Source: Candidatus Krumholzibacteriia bacterium (GTDB lineage: Bacteria > Krumholzibacteriota > Krumholzibacteriia > LZORAL124-64-63). Taken from it: a stretch of DNA of 5,533 nucleotides. A program made the position numbers and the translations under genes. The notes below the pieces were generated by a model. The model searched no databases. It was not told where the DNA came from and saw only the letters and a list, made by a program, of their open reading frames with translations. The stretch is from contig DAOVTU010000244.1 in NCBI GenBank assembly GCA_030632925.1, forward strand, positions 1 to 5,533. Direction: 5' to 3'. Position 1 is the stretch's first letter; each line of letters opens with the position of its first letter. Positions 1-5,533 of this stretch are shown piece after piece.

Positions 1-2606
1 ACGAATTGATCCTGGTGGGCAAGCCGACCGACTGGTCGGGTATGGGCGGGGCCGCTTTTGCCTCGGCGACCCTGGACGCCGAACAGGCCATGGAGAACAA
101 GGGCAGCGTGCAGACACCGGACCCGTTCCTGAAACGCATCCTGACGGTTTCGAATTTGGCCGTGTTGGAGATGGCCCGCGCCGAAGGCGTGACCATTGGC
201 TTCAAGGACCTCGGCGCCGGCGGCGTCAGTTGCGTGACGAGCGAGTTGGCCGACGCCGGTGGCTTCGGTTGCGATGTGGATGTGCAACTGGTGCACCAGA
301 TCGCCGACCTGCCGGCGCGGGTGTGCGCCTGCAGTGAGACCCAGGAACGTTATGGCCTGGCGGTGCCTTCGCGGCTCACCGAAAAAGTGCTGAAGATCTA
401 CAACGAGGATTTTGCCCTGCCCAGGCTTTATGAAGGGGCCAGTGCGCGGTGTATTGGCAAGGTCACCAAGGAACGCCAATACATTCTGCGTTGGGGCGAT
501 CGGATTTTGGCCGACGCGCCTATCGAAACGATTACCGAAGGCATCCGATATGACCGCCGGGCCGAGGCGCCGGAACGCCCCGAAGTGGGGGCCGATGAAC
601 GCCTGACTGAAGCGCCGGTGGGTGAATTGTCCAGCGAATGGCTGGGCCTGATGCAGCACCCGAACCTCGCGAGTCGGGAATACATTTACCGCCATTATGA
701 TCCGGAAGTGCAGGCGGGCACGATTTTGCGGCCCGGCGAAGCGGATGCCGGCGTGGTGGCGCCAGTGGCGGGCAGCAAACGTGCCGTGGCCTTGTCGGCC
801 GATGGCAATCCGCTGTTGGGTCTGGCTGATCCCTGGACCGCCGGGGCCAGTGCCGTGCTCGAAGCCTGCCGCAATGTGGCCTGTGTCGGTGGCGAGCCTT
901 CGGCGGTGACCGATTGCCTGAACTTCGGCAATCCGGAAGTGCCTTTGGCCTTTTGGCAGTTCACCGAGTCGGTCAAGGGTGTGGGCGATGCCTGCCGCGG
1001 CGTGGGCTGTTACGCCCTGCCCAACGCGCCGTTGCCGGTGATCTCGGGCAACGTCAGTTTCTATAATCAAAGCAGCACGGGCCGCAGCGTGGCGCCGTCT
1101 CCCATTGTGGCCTGTGTGGGTATTGTGGAAGACTATACCACCTGCCGCAGCCAGCGCTTCAAGGCCGCCGGCGAAGTGATCCTGATGGTCGGTACGCGCC
1201 AACCCGAGATGCTCGGTTCGCTGTACGTCGATGCCGGTTTCAGCGCCGGACGACCCGCCGTGCCGCGGATCGATTTTGACGCGGCCCGGTGCGAGATCCG
1301 TGCCGTCATTGAATTGGTGCAGGCCAAGCTGGCCACCGCGGTGCACGACATCAGCGATGGCGGCTTGGCTGTATGTCTGAGTGAAATGGCCATGGGGTTG
1401 GAGGCGGGCGTATCGCGTGGGGCCGAAATCCGGCTGCCCGGAGACGGTGGAAGTTTGACCGCCCGCGAGTACCTGTTCAACGAAGCCGGAGGCTTTTTGC
1501 TGACGGTGCAGGCCCACGATGTGGTCGCGGCGACGGACATCCTGGACAAGGCCGGCGCCGACTGGTGGAACCTGGGCCTGGTCACCGACACCGATGCGTT
1601 GGTGGTGCGCGGCTGGCAGGATGAAGTGCTGGCCGAGATCGACATCGCCGTGATGACCCGTGGTTGGCAAACAGCATTGCCGCGCCTGATGGCCGGCGAT
1701 ACGGCGGCTGAAATGGTGCCGAATATGGCAGCCCGCAGTGACGTTGCTGGCGTGGCCAACGAACAGAATCCTGCTGACTATCGCGTGAACGTCAATCTCG
1801 GTGCCGAACCGCGCGTGGCGGTGATGCAACTGCCCGGCGTGAACTGCGAAGCGGAATCCAAGCGCCTGTTGGATGCAGGCGGAGCGGCGGCCGAAGTCTT
1901 CCGCTGGACTCGAAGCCCGGAGGATCTGGCCAAGTTTGACGGCTATCTCATCCCGGGTGGTTTTTCCTATCAGGATCGCGTGCGGGCCGGGGCTGTGGCG
2001 GCCAAGGACCCGTTGCTGCGGGTACTGCTCGAGGGCGCCGAAAGTGGCAAGCCCATATTGGGCATCTGCAACGGTTGCCAGGTTCTGGTAGAGTCCGGAC
2101 TGGTGCCGGGTCTGGAGCCCGGAGCGGTGGAAGTGGCCCTGGCCAGTAATCGATTTGCCGGTCGCCGGGGATACCACTCGCGCTGGATTGCCGTGGAAGC
2201 GGATGACCGCAGCCACACGCCCTTTGTTGAGGGGTTGACGGGCACCTTCCCGTTGCCCATCGCTCATGCAGAAGGTCGCTTCACCCATGAGGATCCGGCC
2301 TTCTTCGATCGCCTGGCAGAAGCCGGCCACGTGGCCTTGCGTTACGCGCCTTTGGGCGGACGTGACAGCGCAGCAGCGGGCAATCCCAACGGTGCCCTGC
2401 TGGATGTTGCGGCACTGACCAACGCCAAGGGCAATGTGCTGGCCATGATGCCACACCCCGAGCGGGCGGCCCAGTTGCGCCACGTGCCCGAAGATCTGCC
2501 CCATGCCTGGGGCCGCGCGCGCCTGGCGGCAGCCGGAGATTTTATCACCCTGGAAGAGGCGGGGCCGGGCGCGTTTCTGTTGCGCCGCCTGATCGAACTC
2601 TGCTAA
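1..2606 (+). CDS. purL: FGAM synthase, PurL core fused to PurQ glutaminase (5' partial)
   Basis: Phosphoribosylformylglycinamidine synthase converts FGAR, glutamine and ATP to FGAM in cytosolic de novo purine synthesis. The frame is open at the left edge (first full codon at base 3) and ends with TAA at 2604-2606. About 867 residues are visible; numbering here starts at the TTG at base 6. The synthetase core spans roughly residues 1-580. It shows DLGAGGVS near 68-75, CSETQER near 109-115, a second half with VTDCLNFGNPE (301-311) and SGNVSFYN (347-354), and HDISDGGLA (447-455). These match the small, Bacillus-type PurL better than the E. coli type. A PurQ class I glutaminase follows from about 602: PGVNC, IPGGFSYQDR (649-658), nucleophile Cys688 in GICNGC (codon 2067-2069) and His817/Glu819 in MPHPERA. 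By comparison with small PurL, roughly 200 N-terminal residues are missing; whether a PurS-like domain precedes them cannot be seen. The family is certain; the fused layout is read directly from one uninterrupted frame. Confidence 0.96.
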   Translation, partial: ELILVGKPTDWSGMGGAAFASATLDAEQAMENKGSVQTPDPFLKRILTVSNLAVLEMARAEGVTIGFKDLGAGGVSCVTSELADAGGFGCDVDVQLVHQIADLPARVCACSETQERYGLAVPSRLTEKVLKIYNEDFALPRLYEGASARCIGKVTKERQYILRWGDRILADAPIETITEGIRYDRRAEAPERPEVGADERLTEAPVGELSSEWLGLMQHPNLASREYIYRHYDPEVQAGTILRPGEADAGVVAPVAGSKRAVALSADGNPLLGLADPWTAGASAVLEACRNVACVGGEPSAVTDCLNFGNPEVPLAFWQFTESVKGVGDACRGVGCYALPNAPLPVISGNVSFYNQSSTGRSVAPSPIVACVGIVEDYTTCRSQRFKAAGEVILMVGTRQPEMLGSLYVDAGFSAGRPAVPRIDFDAARCEIRAVIELVQAKLATAVHDISDGGLAVCLSEMAMGLEAGVSRGAEIRLPGDGGSLTAREYLFNEAGGFLLTVQAHDVVAATDILDKAGADWWNLGLVTDTDALVVRGWQDEVLAEIDIAVMTRGWQTALPRLMAGDTAAEMVPNMAARSDVAGVANEQNPADYRVNVNLGAEPRVAVMQLPGVNCEAESKRLLDAGGAAAEVFRWTRSPEDLAKFDGYLIPGGFSYQDRVRAGAVAAKDPLLRVLLEGAESGKPILGICNGCQVLVESGLVPGLEPGAVEVALASNRFAGRRGYHSRWIAVEADDRSHTPFVEGLTGTFPLPIAHAEGRFTHEDPAFFDRLAEAGHVALRYAPLGGRDSAAAGNPNGALLDVAALTNAKGNVLAMMPHPERAAQLRHVPEDLPHAWGRARLAAAGDFITLEEAGPGAFLLRRLIELC

Positions 2607-2611
2607 GGAAA

Positions 2612-2616
2612 AAGGA
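2612..2616 (+). promoter_or_regulatory. Shine-Dalgarno site for the 203-residue ORF
   Basis: AAGGA lies four bases before the ATG at 2621 and inside the 14-base gap after the purL stop. It supports translation of the + strand frame from this ATG rather than the antisense open frame on the opposite strand. A second AAGGA-like run sits at 2605-2609 over the purL stop codon, but it is further from the start. Confidence 0.7.
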
Positions 2617-2620
2617 CGTT

Positions 2621-3232
2621 ATGAACAGCCTGAAAACCGAAACGCAGACTAGGCTTCAGACCACACTGCTGACCAGCCACAAGGGTGTGGATCTGCATGC
2701 GGCTTCGGCCCTGCTGGTGATGAAGGAGCGTCTCGAAGGTGGCGACCGCCTCGAGAACCTGTTCCGCTGTGAACTGCACACCTTTTGGGATGCCCCGGAG
2801 GGCTGGGATGGCGCCCGCCTGCTGGACACCGGCCGCTTCTTCAATCCCAACAAACATCACTTCGGGATGTTCGTGGGCCCGGCGGCAGGGGCAGCCTGGA
2901 TGGAAGACGAAACGGCGGGTCGCCAATTGACCAGCGCCTGGCCCGGGCCGGTGCAGGACACCGATCTGGAAGCATGGCAGGATGACAGCGCCGGCCTTTA
3001 CAATAACCTGCTGGGCGGAGCGGTGCCTGAGGGTTGCGCAGCCTGCGACGTGGTGAGCTTTCCCTACGGCCAAGCGGGGCCGGTGGTGTCCGGCGTGCTG
3101 TGGCGGTTGGTCATTCGTGGGAGTGCGGACGAAGCGGCGGAAATTGGCGAAAAACTGGCGGTGGCCCGGCACCGCAAACAAGGCTTGCTGATCAACCCGC
3201 ACATGGAGTGCTGGTTTGCGGCCTCGCGTTGA
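2621..3232 (+). CDS. Uncharacterised 203-residue protein between purL and purF; PurS-like C-terminus possible
   Basis: I do not recognise the family. The ATG start has a well-placed AAGGA and follows purL by 14 bases, so co-transcription and translational coupling are likely. The protein has no signal peptide or membrane segment and looks cytosolic. Notable features are a charged N-terminal stretch (residues 1-45), a FFNPNKHHFG block at 73-82 that looks like a conserved motif, a C139-x-x-C142 pair and a further Cys197. The last 40 or so residues read as strand (VLWRLVIRG, 159-167), acidic helix (about 168-186), then GLLINPHMECW (188-198). PurS subunits end in the same order, with a strand, a helix and a LLANxVIEDY-type segment. 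Small-type PurL normally works with a separate PurS, so a diverged or enlarged PurS-like partner is a reasonable guess from position and this resemblance. PurS is usually only about 80 residues, so most of this protein remains unexplained. That it is a real gene is well supported; its function is not. Confidence 0.8.
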   Translation: MNSLKTETQTRLQTTLLTSHKGVDLHAASALLVMKERLEGGDRLENLFRCELHTFWDAPEGWDGARLLDTGRFFNPNKHHFGMFVGPAAGAAWMEDETAGRQLTSAWPGPVQDTDLEAWQDDSAGLYNNLLGGAVPEGCAACDVVSFPYGQAGPVVSGVLWRLVIRGSADEAAEIGEKLAVARHRKQGLLINPHMECWFAASR

Positions 3233-3303
3233 GCAGTCGGTACTGGCGGAACTTGTAGCCTGGGTTTTGATTAACTGTTGAAGAGTGTCTTTCCACTCGA
3301 AAT

Positions 3304-3307
3304 GGAG
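3304..3307 (+). promoter_or_regulatory. Shine-Dalgarno site for purF
   Basis: GGAG lies five bases before the ATG at 3313. This supports the start that leaves exactly 11 residues ahead of the catalytic cysteine, the known propeptide length in Bacillus subtilis PurF. Confidence 0.65.
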
Positions 3308-3312
3308 TTTTC

Positions 3313-4761
3313 ATGGGTCTGGACGAACAGCATTGGCGTGACGAGTGTGGTGTGGTGGGCATCGCGGCGGTCGACAGCGCCGCCGAACTGGCCAGTCTGG
3401 CCCTGCATGCCCTGCAGCATCGGGGGCAGGAGAGCGCCGGCATCACCGTGGCCGACGGCCACCGCCTGGTCACCCACAAACGCATGGGCCTGGTGGCCGA
3501 CGTTTTTGATGAAGACACCACCCGCGATCTGACGGGCAATTACGCCATCGGCCACGTGCGGTACAGCACTTCGGGCTCCAGTCACATCCTCAATGCCCAG
3601 CCTCTGCAGGTGGCCTCGCACCGGGGCACGGTGAGCATTGCCCACAACGGCAACCTCGTCAACGCCCACGAACTGCGGCGCGAGATGGAACTGCAAGGCT
3701 CGATCTTTTCGACCACCAGTGACACCGAAGTCATCCTGCACATGTTGGCCCGCAACGCCGAAGACAGCTGCGAAGACGCCCTGCTGAAACTGCTGCCCCG
3801 GGTCAAGGGCGCCTACAGTTTGGTTCTGCTCACGCGCGACAAGCTGATCGCGGTGCGCGACCCCTACGGATTCCGCCCATTGTGCCTGGGCCGATTCCAG
3901 AACAGCTATGTGGTGGCCAGCGAAAGTTGCGCCTTCGACATCATCGGCGCGAAATACCTTCGTGAATTGGAACCGGGCGAGATGGTGATCCTGGGTGAAG
4001 GTGAGTTGGTGAGCCGCAACCTGAATGTCGAAGCGCCCGAAAAACGGTGCGTTTTCGAACACGTGTATTTTTCGCGCCCGGACAGCACGATTTTCGGACG
4101 CAATGTGGAAAGCGCCCGGCGCCGCAGTGGCGAAATCCTGGGGCGCGAGGCTCCGGTGGACGCCGACCTGGTCTGCGCCGTGCCTGACAGCAGCAATACG
4201 GCGGCTTTGGGTTTTGCCCGCACCACCGGCATGCACTTCGAATTGGCACTGATCCGCAACCATTATGTGGGCCGTACGTTTATCTCACCTGCGCAAAAGG
4301 TGCGGGACATGTCGGTTCGCATTAAATTCAATCCCGTGGCCGAAGTGCTCGAAGGCAAACGGGTTGTGGTGGTCGATGACAGCATTGTCCGCGGCACCAC
4401 CATGCGCAAACTCGTCAAACTGATCCGGGGCGCCGGGGCGACCGAGGTGCATCTGCGCATCGCTTCGCCGCCGGTGACGAACCCGTGCTACTACGGGATC
4501 GATACACCGGTGCGCAACGAGTTGATCGCTTCGAGCCACACCGTTGATGAAATCGCGACATATCTCCGGGTCGATTCCCTGGCCTATTTATCGCTGCCGG
4601 GCCTGCTTGAGGCCGCCGGTGAGGGCGAAAAATATTGTGAAGCCTGCTTCACCGGGAATTACCCCGTTTCTTTTGCACCGGAGACCCACAAGGACCAGCT
4701 GGAAAATCATGCAGCTGGGGTGGTGATCCCGGTCAAACCCCTGCCCGCAGAAGAGGCCTGA
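3313..4761 (+). CDS. purF: Amidophosphoribosyltransferase (glutamine PRPP amidotransferase), Fe-S type
   Basis: PurF catalyses the committed step of purine synthesis: PRPP plus glutamine gives 5-phosphoribosylamine. The 482 residues are complete and close to the 476 of B. subtilis PurF. The N-terminal Ntn glutaminase domain (about 12-245) has nucleophile Cys12 in DECGVVGI, HRGQESAG (36-43), GHVRYSTSG (80-88), HNGNLVNAHEL (111-121) and TSDTE (135-139). Eleven residues precede Cys12, so propeptide cleavage to expose the cysteine is expected. The C-terminal phosphoribosyltransferase domain has the PRPP loop VVVVDDSIVRGTT (351-363). Cys246, Cys392, Cys442 and Cys445 (CEAC) sit where the Bacillus enzyme binds its 4Fe-4S cluster, so an oxygen-sensitive Fe-S enzyme is inferred; the E. 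coli-type enzyme lacks this cluster. The gene lies 80 bases after the unknown ORF and is followed 42 bases later by the radical SAM gene. No frameshift or lost key residue is visible. The family is known for feedback inhibition by purine nucleotides. Confidence 0.98.
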   Translation: MGLDEQHWRDECGVVGIAAVDSAAELASLALHALQHRGQESAGITVADGHRLVTHKRMGLVADVFDEDTTRDLTGNYAIGHVRYSTSGSSHILNAQPLQVASHRGTVSIAHNGNLVNAHELRREMELQGSIFSTTSDTEVILHMLARNAEDSCEDALLKLLPRVKGAYSLVLLTRDKLIAVRDPYGFRPLCLGRFQNSYVVASESCAFDIIGAKYLRELEPGEMVILGEGELVSRNLNVEAPEKRCVFEHVYFSRPDSTIFGRNVESARRRSGEILGREAPVDADLVCAVPDSSNTAALGFARTTGMHFELALIRNHYVGRTFISPAQKVRDMSVRIKFNPVAEVLEGKRVVVVDDSIVRGTTMRKLVKLIRGAGATEVHLRIASPPVTNPCYYGIDTPVRNELIASSHTVDEIATYLRVDSLAYLSLPGLLEAAGEGEKYCEACFTGNYPVSFAPETHKDQLENHAAGVVIPVKPLPAEEA

Positions 4762-4794
4762 TGGCTTCGGTTCTGCGCGCCGGGAGATAAGACT

Positions 4795-4799
4795 GAGGA
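4795..4799 (+). promoter_or_regulatory. Shine-Dalgarno site deciding the TTG start of the radical SAM gene
   Basis: GAGGA ends four bases before the TTG at 4804. This TTG is the first ATG/GTG/TTG in the frame after the in-frame stop that is also purF's TGA (4759-4761), and it lies about 35 codons ahead of the first conserved block. Together these favour TTG 4804 as the start. Confidence 0.6.
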
Positions 4800-4803
4800 C
4801 AAA

Positions 4804-5533
4804 TTGAGTACCGACAAAGCGGATACCGCAGCACCGAATCATTCGGAGTGGCTGCCGGATGCGCGTTTTGATGACCCGACCGAGTTGAGCAGCGTGCTGA
4901 CCTCTCGGGTACTGCCGCTGGTGAAGAACCCCGCTCGCTACATCGGTGGCGAATTGGGCACCACGGCCGAAGGCTACGATCGGCAGGGTGCCAACATCCT
5001 GCTGACCTTTCCGGACGCCTACGAAGTGGGCATGTCCCATCAGGGCCTGCGCATTCTGTATACCTTGCTGCAACAGCGCGAGGGCACTTTCTGCGACTTG
5101 GCCTACGCGCCATGGCCTGATATGGAAGCGGCCATGCGCGCTGAAAAGCTGCCGCTGTACGCTTTGGAATCCCGCCGTGCCGCCAGGCAATTTGACGTGA
5201 TCGGCTTCAGCCTCGGCTACGAACTGGCCTACACCAATATGGTCAACATGATCAATCTGGCCGGATCGCCGATCTGGGCCAAGGACCGTGGTGAAGGGGA
5301 TCCCATTTTTGTCGCGGGTGGTTCGTGCGCCTTGAACCCCACGGTGGTCAGCCCGTTCCTGGACGTGGTCCTGCTCGGCGATGGCGAAGAAACCGTGCTG
5401 GATATCGCGGATCTGATCGTGCGGCGTAAAAAAGAAGGGGCAACCCGGGCCGAGATTCTGGCCGAAATCAAACTAGTTGAAGGTGCGTGGCATCCGGAAG
5501 TGACCGAACCTGTGCGGGCGCGGGTCTTGAAAG
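4804..5533 (+). CDS. B12-binding-like radical SAM protein, TIGR03960-type (3' partial)
   Basis: The first 243 codons are visible with no stop, and the gene runs off the right edge. The sequence matches, by recognition, the N-terminal B12-binding-like domain of the TIGR03960 family of large uncharacterised radical SAM proteins. Blocks in order are NPARYIGGE (residues 42-50), FPDAYEVGMSHQGLRILYTLL (69-89), AYAPWPDME (100-108), LPLYALESRR (116-125), FDVIGFSLGYELAYTN (130-145), AGGSCALNP (171-179) and LLGDGEE (190-196). No canonical DxHxxG cobalamin-binding motif appears, so B12 binding is unproven. The CxxxCxxC cluster motif that would prove radical SAM chemistry should lie beyond the window. 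The start is TTG at 4804 with GAGGA upstream; GTG and TTG codons at residues 28 and 31 would be later alternatives but lack a comparable ribosome-binding site. It follows purF by 42 bases with no terminator between, so it is probably co-transcribed. The substrate is unknown, and a direct purine role is not indicated. Confidence 0.88.
   Translation, partial: MSTDKADTAAPNHSEWLPDARFDDPTELSSVLTSRVLPLVKNPARYIGGELGTTAEGYDRQGANILLTFPDAYEVGMSHQGLRILYTLLQQREGTFCDLAYAPWPDMEAAMRAEKLPLYALESRRAARQFDVIGFSLGYELAYTNMVNMINLAGSPIWAKDRGEGDPIFVAGGSCALNPTVVSPFLDVVLLGDGEETVLDIADLIVRRKKEGATRAEILAEIKLVEGAWHPEVTEPVRARVLK

Noticed and set aside
1133..1759. 208-codon open frame on the - strand within purL
   Set aside because: It lies wholly inside the strongly conserved PurL core on the other strand and has low-complexity Ser/Ala/Thr-rich composition.
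2603..3202. 199-codon open frame on the - strand opposite the unknown ORF
   Set aside because: The + strand frame has an ATG, a well-spaced AAGGA and co-directional neighbours. The - strand frame would converge on purL and has an antisense-like composition.
3233..3312. Possible promoter, hairpin or regulatory leader in the 80-base gap before purF
   Set aside because: It is slightly AT-richer than its surroundings and contains TTGATT- and TTGAAG-like hexamers, but none has a convincing partner -10 box. The only inverted match near the ribosome-binding site is a four-base ACTC/GAGT pair, too weak to call. No purine riboswitch core or PurR-like palindrome is recognisable.
3271..4263. 330-codon open frame on the - strand opposite purF
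   Set aside because: It is antisense to an unmistakable purF. Its His/Gln/Ala-rich composition is typical of the complement of GC-rich coding sequence, and it shows no recognisable motifs.
4762..4803. Possible transcription terminator between purF and the radical SAM gene
   Set aside because: There is no stable GC stem followed by a T run; the gap holds only the ribosome-binding site for the next gene.
4588..5190. 200-codon open frame on the - strand spanning the end of purF and the start of the radical SAM gene
   Set aside because: It crosses two well-supported + strand genes and has no recognisable domain.

Overview
The window is a GC-rich bacterial segment with all genes on the + strand and tightly packed. 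It carries late parts of a de novo purine biosynthesis gene cluster. From left to right there are four features. (1) The 3' part of a phosphoribosylformylglycinamidine (FGAM) synthase gene, in which a PurL synthetase core continues into a C-terminal PurQ-type glutaminase; the 5' end lies outside the window. (2) A 203-residue protein of unknown family, starting 14 bases after purL. (3) A complete purF (amidophosphoribosyltransferase) of the Bacillus-type, Fe-S-containing, propeptide-processed class. (4) The 5' part of a gene for a large radical SAM protein with a B12-binding-like N-terminal domain (TIGR03960-type family), which starts at a TTG codon and runs off the right edge.

The first and third proteins act in the same pathway. 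PurF makes phosphoribosylamine from PRPP and glutamine, the committed step. PurLQ later converts FGAR to FGAM, again using glutamine-derived ammonia. Both therefore have a glutaminase module coupled to a synthase module. The second gene is wedged between them, with a good ribosome-binding site. The end of its product resembles the end of PurS, the small subunit that small-type PurL enzymes normally need. That makes it the most interesting object here, but the resemblance is by eye only. The radical SAM gene has no evident role in purine synthesis and is probably a co-transcribed neighbour.

The organism cannot be named from the sequence. The combination of a small-type PurL core fused to PurQ, a Fe-S PurF and a TIGR03960-type protein fits a GC-rich Gram-negative or deep-branching bacterium outside the Gamma/Betaproteobacteria (for example deltaproteobacteria-like or FCB-group candidate phyla). 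This placement is inference. There are no tRNA or rRNA genes, mobile elements, CRISPR arrays or convincing repeats, and no gene-free stretch longer than about 80 bases. No clear promoter, terminator or riboswitch was found, so the four genes may form one transcript.
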